Shown here in pieces: positions 16,174 to 24,088 of a DNA stretch of 64,000 nt (position 1 is its first letter; each line of letters begins with the position of its first letter). The translations under genes and the position numbers were made by a program. Below the pieces are notes generated by a model. It was given only the letters and a program-made list of their open reading frames with translations, did no database searches and was not told the origin of the DNA. This DNA comes from an uncultured Oscillospiraceae bacterium (lineage in GTDB: Bacteria > Bacillota > Clostridia > Oscillospirales > Oscillospiraceae), in assembly GCA_934569225.1 (NCBI GenBank), contig CAKTKC010000003.1, positions 1 through 64,000 on the forward strand, read 5' to 3'.

Positions 16174-18401
16174 TGGCAGAATACGAAAAAAAATACACCA
16201 CAGTCGTTCCCGCAGCCGATGACTACAGCTTTGCGGGAAGGCTTGCCGCGCTGCGGACGAAAAAACTTGAGCAGACCCGCTGGAAATCCGAACATGTTCC
16301 AATGATGGACGAGGATGACTACGGTTACGTCCCGCCGCCCGAGGGCTTCCGCTTTACACCGGAATTCAACGACCCGGAGCATCAGACCTTTTATGGGGCG
16401 AAGCTATGGGCAAAGAATTTTTCGGAGCTGCTGAAGCTCCACCCTGTATACATAGATCTGAATGACGCACTGTGCGGCCGCTGGATGTTTATTCTTCAGC
16501 GGCTGAGACCATTTGAGAACGCAATCTCAAATGCCAATATGGAAATGGCGCCCGTGTTTGACTATGGATGGCTGAAGGCGGATCAGAAGCGCTACGATCT
16601 GCTGCCGGGTATCGGCAAGATGCACCACTTTGCTCCGGACTATGCCATGTGCGTAGAGCTTGGGTGGGGCGGTTTGCGGAAAAAGCTTGCGCAATACGCC
16701 AAAGTCAATACGTCCGAAGAAAGCCGGGAGCTGTACGAGGCGGAAAGAACGGTACTCGACGGAATCAGAATATGGATGCAGCACACCGTCGACAGGCTCG
16801 CGGAGCTGGAAGCAAGCCTGCCGGAAGGCCCCGTCAGGGACAACGTGGCGCGGATGCGGATATGCAACGGCAACATTATCGATAAGCCGCCCGAGAGTTT
16901 CCTGGAGGTGTGCCAATGGATCGCGTGGGCGAACATGCTCAATCGTACCTATGACAGAGCCGGAGCAGGATGCCAGCTTGACACACTGCTTTATCCATAC
17001 TATATTAAAGATGTTTCTTCGGGGATCATCAGCCCAGAAGAGGCCGGATTTATTATCGCCTGTCTTCTTATAAACGATCCTACGTATTATCAGATCGGCG
17101 GCCCGGATGCGGTTACAGGAGAGGACGTCACAAACGAGCTTTCCTATATCATTCTTGAAGCGGCGCACAGCCTGAAGACAACTGTAAATCTAACGATACG
17201 CTGCTTCGACAAAATGGACAGGCGGCTGTTTCACCGGGGGATTGCGATACTGCTTGAGGATAAACATGCCTGCCCGCGTTTTTCGGGGGATAAGGCTCTG
17301 GTCAGCGGTTTCATGAAGAATGGGTATTCGGAGCAGCTGGCAAGGCAGAGAATTGCTGTCGGCTGCAATTGGATGTCCCTGCCCGGACGCGAGTACACGC
17401 TCAATGATCTTGTGAAGGTCAATATGGCAAAGGTTTTTGAGGTTGCCTTCTATGAATGTGCGCAGGCGGGGGAGATGAGTACGGACAGGCTGTACTGCTG
17501 CTTTGCGCGTCATCTGCGCAGGGCGGTGGACTGCCTGAAGGAAGGCATCGATTTTCATCTGAGGAATCAGTACAAAAATGCTCCTGAGCTGGTGCTGAAC
17601 CTGATGTCCCACGGGCCGATCGAGAAGGGACTGGACGTTTCCCACGGCGGTGCGCAGTACTATAATATTGCGATTGACGGCGCCGGGATAGCGGTAGTCG
17701 CCGATTCGTTTGCGGCGCTGGAGCAGCGGATCGAGCGGGAACACAGGCTCGGATGGACGGAATGCATAGAGGCCGTGCGCAGTAATTTTGAAGGCGCGCG
17801 AGGGGAATATATCCGCAGAATGCTGTCTGCGTCGTGCAGGTACGGCCAGGGGGGAAGCATTGCCGACTTGTGGGCAGTGAAAATATCGGAGCTGTTTACG
17901 CATGTCGTGGCCGATACACGGACTCCGGACGGATATCTCACCATACCGGGGCTGTTTTCTTGGGCAAATACCATCGCGTTCGGGAAAACGGTGGGCGCCA
18001 CGCCCAACGGCCGCAAAGCGGGAGAACCGATCAATCACGGGGCGAACCCCAATCCGGGCTTCCGCAGGGACGGCGCATTTTCCGCTATGGGCGCGGCGAT
18101 AGCTTCGGTTCAGCCGGGGCGCGGAAACACGGCTCCATGGCAGCTTGAGCTGGATCTGACGATGGTGGACAATGAGGAAGCGGTGAAAAATATTGCTGCG
18201 GTTATCGACACACATTTCGAGCAGGGCGGTACGCTGATCAATATCAACATCGTTGACGGAGAAAAGCTGCGTGCGGCCTATAAAGACCCGCAGCGCTACC
18301 CGGATCTGGTGGTTCGCGTTACGGGGTTCACGGCATATTTTTCCACATTGTCACCGGAATTCAGGAAAATGATCGTAGACAGGGTGATCACCGATGAGTA
18401 A
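16173..18401 (+). CDS. Glycyl radical enzyme (PFL family) with atypical G-C-N-W active-site loop
   Basis: A 742-residue PFL-superfamily protein. Near the C-terminus VVRVTGFTAYFSTL carries the glycyl-radical Gly (residue 718, 25 from the end). The thiyl loop is RIAVGCNWMSLPGREY with Cys398. Most lyase and dehydratase GREs have Gly-Cys-Val-Glu at this position, so the general-base Glu is replaced by Trp; PFL has two adjacent Cys. At 742 residues it is closer to PFL than to the 790-850 residue dehydratases. The neighbouring hydantoinase, isomerases and oxidoreductase suggest it cleaves or rearranges a cyclic or sugar-like substrate. Family call is certain; substrate unknown. Confidence 0.92.
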   Translation: MAEYEKKYTTVVPAADDYSFAGRLAALRTKKLEQTRWKSEHVPMMDEDDYGYVPPPEGFRFTPEFNDPEHQTFYGAKLWAKNFSELLKLHPVYIDLNDALCGRWMFILQRLRPFENAISNANMEMAPVFDYGWLKADQKRYDLLPGIGKMHHFAPDYAMCVELGWGGLRKKLAQYAKVNTSEESRELYEAERTVLDGIRIWMQHTVDRLAELEASLPEGPVRDNVARMRICNGNIIDKPPESFLEVCQWIAWANMLNRTYDRAGAGCQLDTLLYPYYIKDVSSGIISPEEAGFIIACLLINDPTYYQIGGPDAVTGEDVTNELSYIILEAAHSLKTTVNLTIRCFDKMDRRLFHRGIAILLEDKHACPRFSGDKALVSGFMKNGYSEQLARQRIAVGCNWMSLPGREYTLNDLVKVNMAKVFEVAFYECAQAGEMSTDRLYCCFARHLRRAVDCLKEGIDFHLRNQYKNAPELVLNLMSHGPIEKGLDVSHGGAQYYNIAIDGAGIAVVADSFAALEQRIEREHRLGWTECIEAVRSNFEGARGEYIRRMLSASCRYGQGGSIADLWAVKISELFTHVVADTRTPDGYLTIPGLFSWANTIAFGKTVGATPNGRKAGEPINHGANPNPGFRRDGAFSAMGAAIASVQPGRGNTAPWQLELDLTMVDNEEAVKNIAAVIDTHFEQGGTLININIVDGEKLRAAYKDPQRYPDLVVRVTGFTAYFSTLSPEFRKMIVDRVITDE

Positions 18402-18431
18402 ACGGAACCCGGCGCGTGAGGTAAACAGCAT

Positions 18432-19298
18432 ATGGGTATGACCAGAATAAGATATGACAATCCGAGGACGGCGGAGAATTTTGAAGAGCATATTGATTTC
18501 TCGTGGGATGTGCCATATACGCTCCGCGTCAAACGCTTTTCGGCGGAGGACATTGTACCGATCCACTATGCAAAAACGGTGGAGCTGCTTGTCTGCAAAA
18601 ACCTGAAAGGGAAAATTTCCATAGGCAGCAATGTCTATTCGCTGGGCGACGGAAATCAGGTTTTTGTCATTGCGCCGTATGTGCTGCACAGCACGGAGAT
18701 ATCTCCATGCGACGGGACGCAGTATGTCATAAAACTGGACATGGAAGTGCTGAGCAGCTTTGTTGACATCAATAACATTCTGCGCTATGACAATACGGAT
18801 CTGAACTGTTTTCAGGAACGCTGCCGGTATTTCGATGAAGTTGAACAGATCACGCTTGAGCTGATACGGCGGGACGGCGATTTTCTGGGCTGTATGGGAC
18901 TGATGATTTCTCTGATCGAAATATTGAGAAGAGATGCGCGTCCCGGTGATATGGCAGGCAGAGAAAGTGTGATCGCGCGCAATGAAAAGCTCTGTGAGCT
19001 GGTCAAGTGGACAGAGGAAAAGTACTGTGATAAGATCAGCATCGAGGATGCGGCCAGCTTTATCGGATACAGCAAGTATTATTTCTGCACGTATTTCAAA
19101 AAACTTACCGGCATATCCTATATGAGCTATCTGAATCATGTACGGATATACAATGCCTGCCGCCTTCTGCGCGCCGGGGCGTCCGCACAGGATGTCTGTG
19201 AGGCCGTAGGCTTTGAGAGCCAGTCCTATTTCAGCAGATTGTTCAAAAGCATTGAGGGTGTCACCCCCAAAGCTTATGTCGAGCTTTTCAACGGCTGA
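18432..19298 (+). CDS. AraC-family transcriptional regulator
   Basis: A 288-residue protein with an N-terminal cupin-like sensor (about 30-150) and a C-terminal AraC double helix-turn-helix (about 190-285). The signature includes DAASFIGYSKYYFCTYFKK and VCEAVGFESQSYFSRLFK. Such proteins activate sugar or organic-acid catabolic operons upon ligand binding. It follows the GRE by 30 bases in the same direction and is probably the local regulator. ATG 18432 is preferred (GAGGTAAA upstream); ATG 18438 is also possible. Confidence 0.9.
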   Translation: MGMTRIRYDNPRTAENFEEHIDFSWDVPYTLRVKRFSAEDIVPIHYAKTVELLVCKNLKGKISIGSNVYSLGDGNQVFVIAPYVLHSTEISPCDGTQYVIKLDMEVLSSFVDINNILRYDNTDLNCFQERCRYFDEVEQITLELIRRDGDFLGCMGLMISLIEILRRDARPGDMAGRESVIARNEKLCELVKWTEEKYCDKISIEDAASFIGYSKYYFCTYFKKLTGISYMSYLNHVRIYNACRLLRAGASAQDVCEAVGFESQSYFSRLFKSIEGVTPKAYVELFNG

Positions 19299-19370
19299 AA
19301 ATGCCAGGTAAAAGAATGCGATTGGAAAGAGCGGATACATTACAGCCATTTTTGAAGAGGAGTTCCTAAA

Positions 19371-19400
19371 AACCGCCGGGCATTCCAATGCCCGGCGGTT
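19371..19400. terminator. Bidirectional intrinsic terminator
   Basis: A perfect 13-base stem (19371-19383 with 19388-19400) around TCCA. The - strand product is followed by five T, the + strand by three. It separates the convergent AraC (+) and TetR (-) genes and ends both transcripts. Confidence 0.85.
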
Positions 19401-19420
19401 TGCAGTATGAAAAGAGCCTT

Positions 19421-19978
19421 TTATTGCGCCATTTCCTTTCGGAGCATGGCTTCCAGAGCGCCGGAGAACAGGAGACTCAGGTCGTCAACGGAAGTATCAA
19501 TATCGATCTTCATGTTTACCCAGAGGAATTTCATCACATAGCCCAGCAGAGAGCAGCAGAAGAAGCTGGTGATCATTTTTCTGGCTTCATCGGTTATCTG
19601 GATATCTTTTGTGTTCTTTTCAATATAATCGTAGAACTGGTTCTCCACCGATGTAAAGACATACCGCTCCAGACGTTCCCGCGTGATGGAATCGGAAACG
19701 TGATAGACGAGCTTCGGATTTGCCTGCATGGCGTGAAGCAATATTTTTAACCGGTCTGTCCAGCCGTCGGATAGCTGTGTCAGTGCAAAAAACTGATTCC
19801 GCTTCCTGTCCAGCCATTTGTCCAGCAGGTCGTAAATGTCCTGAAAGTGATAGTAGAAGGTGTTCGCGCTGACCTCGCTTTTGGAGACGATGGCCGATAC
19901 GGTGATTTTGTCGAAGGGCTTTTCCTCCAGAAGCTCCTCAAATGCACGGAAAATCGCTTTTTCTGTGTAGTTTGCCAT
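19421..19978 (-). CDS. TetR/AcrR-family regulator
   Basis: A 185-residue protein. The N-terminal HTH is typical of the family: KAIFRAFEELLEEKPFDKIT, then VSAIVSKSEVSANTFYYHF, where the recognition helix ends in the characteristic Y-Y-H-F. The C-terminal part is a helical ligand-binding domain rich in Ile/Phe. It lies 41 bases downstream of the ArsR gene on the same strand and is probably co-transcribed with it. The likely targets are itself and the divergent metK-lipid operon. Confidence 0.87.
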   Translation of the reverse strand: MANYTEKAIFRAFEELLEEKPFDKITVSAIVSKSEVSANTFYYHFQDIYDLLDKWLDRKRNQFFALTQLSDGWTDRLKILLHAMQANPKLVYHVSDSITRERLERYVFTSVENQFYDYIEKNTKDIQITDEARKMITSFFCCSLLGYVMKFLWVNMKIDIDTSVDDLSLLFSGALEAMLRKEMAQ

Positions 19979-20019
19979 GGGTTTTTACTCCTGTTCTTTC
20001 TTGAAAATAGGAAAACGGC

Positions 20020-20349
20020 TCAGCGGCGCGCAAGCATCTCTTTCATCTGCGCGAACAATTCCAGCAGCTGGTCAATATCCTTCCCGCTGGAATCCAGGGA
20101 ATAGTACATGTACTTTCCCTCTTTGCGGCAATGGACGACCCCTGCATCCTTCAGAATCTGCATGTGATGGGATACTGCCGGCGGCGTCAGCTTCATTTTG
20201 CCCGAAATGTCCGCTACCCGCACGCCGTCGGGATTGCTCTCCAGCATAAGGAGCAGAAGACGCTGACGTACCTCGTCGCCGAATACCGTCAGGATTTTCT
20301 GACATGCGGTGAATTTCCCTTTCAGCGCAAGAACGTCTGTCTGACCCAT
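20020..20349 (-). CDS. ArsR/SmtB-family winged-helix regulator
   Basis: A 109-residue protein with the ArsR winged helix: FGDEVRQRLLLLMLE, ADISGKMKLTPPAVSHHMQI and the wing KDAGVVHCRKEGKYMYYSLD. Metal-binding ELCVCDLM of ArsR is absent, so it probably senses something else (redox or small molecule). The start at 20349 has GGGAGG seven bases upstream; the in-frame ATG 18 bases earlier lies on top of that site. It is divergent from metK, and the gap between them contains an AT-rich palindrome suitable as operator. Confidence 0.85.
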   Translation of the reverse strand: MGQTDVLALKGKFTACQKILTVFGDEVRQRLLLLMLESNPDGVRVADISGKMKLTPPAVSHHMQILKDAGVVHCRKEGKYMYYSLDSSGKDIDQLLELFAQMKEMLARR

Positions 20350-20374
20350 TCCAAAGCCTCCCAACATAAACGCG

Positions 20375-20388
20375 ATTAAATATTTAAT
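20375..20388. promoter_or_regulatory. AT-rich perfect palindrome, candidate ArsR operator
   Basis: ATTAAATATTTAAT is a perfect 14-base palindrome 26 bases upstream of the ArsR start codon, in the gap shared with the divergent metK operon. ArsR-type repressors often bind such AT-rich dyads overlapping their own promoter. The binding is inferred. Confidence 0.4.
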
Positions 20389-20495
20389 TGTATTTTACAA
20401 TAGAAGGCAGAAAATGTCAAGAAGCGGGAGGGGTGATCCGATGCCCCGAACGCCCAATTTCTCACAAATTCGACAATTTCCCCAAAATCGAAGAA

Positions 20496-20535
20496 AAAAC
20501 AGCGGTTTCTCCTATTTAGGAGAGACCGCTGTTTT
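20496..20535. terminator. Terminator/attenuator hairpin in the metK leader
   Basis: A 17-pair stem with a single G-U pair (20496-20512 with 20519-20535) and a six-base loop; the arms end in AAAA and TTTT. It lies about 97 bases before metK. It may insulate metK from upstream reads or, if the promoter lies upstream, act as an attenuator. Confidence 0.55.
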
Positions 20536-20572
20536 CCACCATGTTCATTTCGGGAAAAGAGGTGTAAAGTTA

Positions 20573-20604
20573 TCATTGTCAGGTGGGATTCCGCCAGACA
20601 ATGA
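20573..20604 (+). other. Second hairpin in the metK leader
   Basis: TCATTGTC/GACAATGA outer stem and GGTGG/CCGCC inner stem around GATT, with one A-A mismatch. It ends 27 bases before the metK ATG. I do not recognise an S-box (SAM-I), SAM-II or SAM-III element here, although metK is a usual SAM-riboswitch target. Confidence 0.5.
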
Positions 20605-20631
20605 CAATCCTGTCACACGAGGAAGAATGTT

Positions 20632-21783
20632 ATGAACAGAAACAATTTTACCTCTGAATCCGTCACCTGCGGACACCCGGATAAGGTCTGCGACCAGATT
20701 GCGGACAGAATTCTGGACGCCCTGCTGGAACAGGACCCTCAGTCCCGGGTCGCCTGCGAAGTGACCTGCACCACCGACGCGGTGCATATTTTCGGCGAAG
20801 TAACCACGAAGGCGGAGGTGGATTATTCCGGCCTTGCCCGGCGGGTCATTGAGGAGATCGGATATACGGAACCGAACCGGGGCTTTGATGCGGAGACGTG
20901 CCGGATCCAGGTAGACCTCCACGGGCAGTCTCCGGATATTGCCAGGGGCATTGACCGCAGAAGCGAGGCGGAACGGATCAACACCGGCGCCGGAGATCAG
21001 GGCATTCTGTTTGGCTACGCCTGCAAGGAGACCGTCAACCGGATGCCGCTGCCCATTGAGCTGGCCCACGCCCTGGCAAAGCGCCTGGAGCTGGTGCGCC
21101 GCAGCAATGAGCTGCAATACCTTCTTCCCGACGGGAAGACCCAGGTCACAGTGGAATACGACGATCAGAACCGGCCCTGCCGGGTGGCGGCGGTCATTGT
21201 ATCCAGCCAGCACCGGGAAGGTGTTGACATCCATAAACTGCGGGATGATGTTCTGGGGCATGTGATCCTGCCGACAATTCCCACTGCCCTGATCGATAAG
21301 GACACCCAGTTCTTCATCAACCCCACGGGGCGGTTCGTCATGGGCGGCCCGGCGGCGGATTCCGGACTTACGGGGCGGAAGCTGATTTCGGATACCTACG
21401 GCGGCTGCGCCCGTCATGGCGGCGGCGCGTTTTCGGGGAAGGATGCGTCCAAAGTTGACCGGAGCGGGGCATATCTTGCCCGGTACATTGCAAAGAACAT
21501 TGTCGCTGCCGATCTGGCCGACCGGTGCGAGGTGCAGCTCGGCTATGCCATCGGTCTGGCGGAGCCGGTGTCCTTCCGAATCGATACCTTCGGCACGGAA
21601 CGGCAGAAGAAGGATGATATCTATGATGCCGTTCTCCAGGCGGTGGACATGCGCCCCATGGCGATCATTGAAAAGTTTGGGCTGACCGACCCCATTTTCT
21701 CCCGGGTGTCCTGCTACGGTCACTTCGGGAGCAATGCGGCGGACATGCCCTGGGAGCGGACAGACCTCCAACTGTCCGTCTGA
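20632..21783 (+). CDS. metK: S-adenosylmethionine synthetase
   Basis: A 383-residue enzyme that makes SAM from methionine and ATP. All three MetK signatures are present: GHPDKVCDQIADRILDALL near residue 15, GAGDQGILFGYACKE near 120, and GGCARHGGGAFSGKDASKVD near 262 with the P-loop-like GGGAFSGKD. Length matches the family. GAGGAAG lies upstream of the start. It heads an operon with DUF308, an acyltransferase, a lipid kinase and a CDP-diacylglycerol synthase. This is unusual company for metK and suggests that SAM demand is tied to lipid synthesis. It may be a second metK copy. Confidence 0.95.
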   Translation: MNRNNFTSESVTCGHPDKVCDQIADRILDALLEQDPQSRVACEVTCTTDAVHIFGEVTTKAEVDYSGLARRVIEEIGYTEPNRGFDAETCRIQVDLHGQSPDIARGIDRRSEAERINTGAGDQGILFGYACKETVNRMPLPIELAHALAKRLELVRRSNELQYLLPDGKTQVTVEYDDQNRPCRVAAVIVSSQHREGVDIHKLRDDVLGHVILPTIPTALIDKDTQFFINPTGRFVMGGPAADSGLTGRKLISDTYGGCARHGGGAFSGKDASKVDRSGAYLARYIAKNIVAADLADRCEVQLGYAIGLAEPVSFRIDTFGTERQKKDDIYDAVLQAVDMRPMAIIEKFGLTDPIFSRVSCYGHFGSNAADMPWERTDLQLSV

Positions 21784-21821
21784 TTCAGAAAAATAAATGA
21801 TAGAAAGGGAAAGTGACATTT

Positions 21822-22406
21822 ATGAAAACGTTAAAGAAACTGGAATGGATCAGCCTAGCTATCTCTGTCGTCATGCTGTTTTTGGGATTGTGCCTGCTGA
21901 TCTGGCCGAACATCTCGGCAGCGGTGCTGTGCTATGTTATGAGCGCGATTCTGCTGGCTGTGGGCGTGTTCCGGATCGTATGCTATGTGCAGCGGGGGCT
22001 CAGCTCGATTTTTCATGTGTATGAGCTGCCGCTGGGAATCCTGGATATTCTGATGGGCGTATATGGATTTGCCCGTTCCCAGAGCGTCGTCCTGATTCTC
22101 CCGGTCATTATCGGTATTCTGATTCTGGTGGACAGCCTGTTTCAGCTTCAGGCGTCCATTGATTTAAGACGCCTGGGCGTTCCCGGATGGGGGCTGTCCC
22201 TTGCTCTTTCGATTCTCAGCGTGGCGTTTGCGCTGCTGCTGGTCATGAATCCCTTTGAAGGCTCCAGAACGCTGATGATCTTCATCGGACTGTCCCTGAT
22301 GATCGACGGTGTGCAGATCTTGTCCTATATCATCTGCGCGTCCAAATGCGTAAAAGAAGTCAGGAAGCTGGAGCCGATGGATACGGATTTCGAGATCATC
22401 GAGTAA
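21822..22406 (+). CDS. DUF308 (HdeD-like) membrane protein
   Basis: A 194-residue protein with six predicted transmembrane helices in three pairs, each pair about 50 residues, as in the HdeD/DUF308 family. The C-terminus is acidic and cytoplasmic. ATG 21822 is preferred to the GTG at 21813, which is too close to the AAAGGGA site. It starts 38 bases after metK and 24 bases before the acyltransferase gene ends the gap. Function is unknown; HdeD in E. coli is linked to acid resistance. Confidence 0.75.
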   Translation: MKTLKKLEWISLAISVVMLFLGLCLLIWPNISAAVLCYVMSAILLAVGVFRIVCYVQRGLSSIFHVYELPLGILDILMGVYGFARSQSVVLILPVIIGILILVDSLFQLQASIDLRRLGVPGWGLSLALSILSVAFALLLVMNPFEGSRTLMIFIGLSLMIDGVQILSYIICASKCVKEVRKLEPMDTDFEIIE

Positions 22407-22430
22407 GCCGGAATCAGGGAGCCAAATGCA

Positions 22431-23159
22431 ATGGGGAAAATCATTCCGTGGATTCTTGCGGCCCTGCTTGGGCTGTGCCTGCTGTATATCCTGTTTCTGG
22501 CGGTCTGTGCTTTGCTGGTAGATCCCGAGAAGGAATACGAGCATGACAGCCCATTCTACCGCCGGCTGCTTTATGGTGCAACCGCCTGCTGTATCCGGCT
22601 GCTGCACATCCACATTCACGTGGACGGCATGGAAAAGCTGCCCAAGGATGGCCGGTTTCTGCTGGTGAGCAACCACCGTTCCAATTTTGACCCGATTCTC
22701 ACATGGCAGGTCATGAAAGACCGCAATCTGGCGTTTGTTTCCAAGGCGGAGAATTTTGGGATTCCGATTTTCGGGCGGATCATCAGAAGATGCTGCTTCC
22801 TGGCCATCGACCGGGAAAATCCCCGCAACGCACTGATGACGATAGAGAAAGCGGCAAAGCTGATCGAGTCCGACGAAGTGTCCGTCGGCATTTACCCTGA
22901 GGGGACGCGCAGCAAGGAGTGCGTCCTGCTGCCCTTCCACAATGGGGTCTTCAAGATTGCCCAGAAGGCCTCCGTGCCCATCGTCGTGGCGTCGATTCAG
23001 GGAACGGAGCAGATTCGCAGGAACTGGTATCGCCGCCGCAGTGATGTGCAATTCCGCATTATCGAAACAATCCCCACGGAATTTGTAATCGCCAACCGGA
23101 CGTCGGTGATTGGGGAGCGGGTACATAACGAACTGAGCGCGGCTCTGAAAGAGACATAA
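22431..23159 (+). CDS. plsC: 1-acyl-sn-glycerol-3-phosphate acyltransferase (PlsC family)
   Basis: A 242-residue enzyme with an N-terminal membrane helix (about 5-25) and the PlsC motifs: NHRSNFDPI (NHX4D catalytic His-Asp) near residue 82, and YPEGTRSKE (glycerolphosphate-binding E-G-T-R) near 156. It transfers an acyl chain to lysophosphatidic acid to give phosphatidic acid. It lies directly before a lipid kinase and CdsA, so the phosphatidic acid product feeds the next steps. Symbol given by family; other PlsC-type paralogues with different acceptors are common. Confidence 0.88.
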   Translation: MGKIIPWILAALLGLCLLYILFLAVCALLVDPEKEYEHDSPFYRRLLYGATACCIRLLHIHIHVDGMEKLPKDGRFLLVSNHRSNFDPILTWQVMKDRNLAFVSKAENFGIPIFGRIIRRCCFLAIDRENPRNALMTIEKAAKLIESDEVSVGIYPEGTRSKECVLLPFHNGVFKIAQKASVPIVVASIQGTEQIRRNWYRRRSDVQFRIIETIPTEFVIANRTSVIGERVHNELSAALKET

Positions 23160-23169
23160 GGAGAGAAAA

Positions 23170-24045
23170 ATGGCTGCATATACGGTATTATACAACCCAT
23201 ACGCGGGGAATGGCCGGGGAGAGGAAAACACCCGCGCCATCGGGAAGTTCCTCCCTGAAGAGGAAATCGACTTCCACGACATGACGAAAATTGAGGACTA
23301 CGGGGCGTTTTTCCAGCTTCTGCCCCCGGAGACGCGGATCATCCTTTCCGGCGGAGACGGAACCCTCAACCGCTTTTTCAACGACACGTCGGGGCTGGAA
23401 ATCCAGCAGGACATATACTACTATGCTGCCGGAAGCGGAAACGACTTTCTGCGTGACCTGGGGCGCAAGCCGGAGGACGGCCCCTTTCCCATTGGGGAAT
23501 ACCTGGGAAATTTGCCGACGGTGACTGTCAACGGGAAACACTACCGGTTCCTCAACGGCATCGGCTACGGCATTGACGGGTATTGCTGTCAGGTGGGAGA
23601 CGAGCAGAGGGAGAAATCCGACAAGCCCGTGAACTACACGGCCATTGCCATCAAGGGGTTGCTGTTCCACTACAAGCCCACGAACGCGGTGGTCACCGTG
23701 GACGGGGAAACCCACAGCTATCAGAAGGTCTGGCTGGCGCCCACCATGAACGGCCGGTTCTACGGTGGCGGAATGATGCCGACGCCGGGGCAGAACCGCC
23801 GAAATCCGGAGGGGACGGTATCGACCATGGTGATGTTCGGTGCGGGAAAGCTGAAAACGCTGATGGTGTTCCCCTCCATTTTCAAGGGTGAGCATATCCG
23901 GCATAAGGAAATGGTGGCGGTACTGACCGGCCATAGGATCTCGGTGGAATTTGACCACCCCACGCCCATCCAGATCGACGGGGAGACCATCCTCGGCGTT
24001 ACGGGATACAGCGTCACAGGTGCCCGCCAACCGGTTGGCGTCTGA
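23170..24045 (+). CDS. Diacylglycerol kinase-family lipid kinase
   Basis: A 291-residue DAGK_cat protein. It has the N-terminal N-P-Y-A-G-N-G strand-loop, the nucleotide motif LSGGDGTLNRFFND near residue 60, and GSGNDF near 97. The C-terminal half carries the family PTPGQNRRNP and DGE segments. DgkB/YegS enzymes phosphorylate diacylglycerol to phosphatidic acid. Only 10 bases separate it from plsC and 43 from cdsA, so salvage of diacylglycerol probably feeds CDP-diacylglycerol formation. Confidence 0.88.
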   Translation: MAAYTVLYNPYAGNGRGEENTRAIGKFLPEEEIDFHDMTKIEDYGAFFQLLPPETRIILSGGDGTLNRFFNDTSGLEIQQDIYYYAAGSGNDFLRDLGRKPEDGPFPIGEYLGNLPTVTVNGKHYRFLNGIGYGIDGYCCQVGDEQREKSDKPVNYTAIAIKGLLFHYKPTNAVVTVDGETHSYQKVWLAPTMNGRFYGGGMMPTPGQNRRNPEGTVSTMVMFGAGKLKTLMVFPSIFKGEHIRHKEMVAVLTGHRISVEFDHPTPIQIDGETILGVTGYSVTGARQPVGV

Positions 24046-24088
24046 GAAACAGCGTCGGAAAAGGAAAACAGAAAAGGAAGCAAAAGCA

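Noticed and set aside
8134..19298. Bacterial microcompartment linked to the GRE
   Set aside because: No shell proteins, no signature encapsulation peptide and no aldehyde dehydrogenase genes in the window.
20404..20631. S-box (SAM-I) riboswitch before metK
   Set aside because: The conserved core and kink-turn sequences are not present; only simple hairpins are seen.
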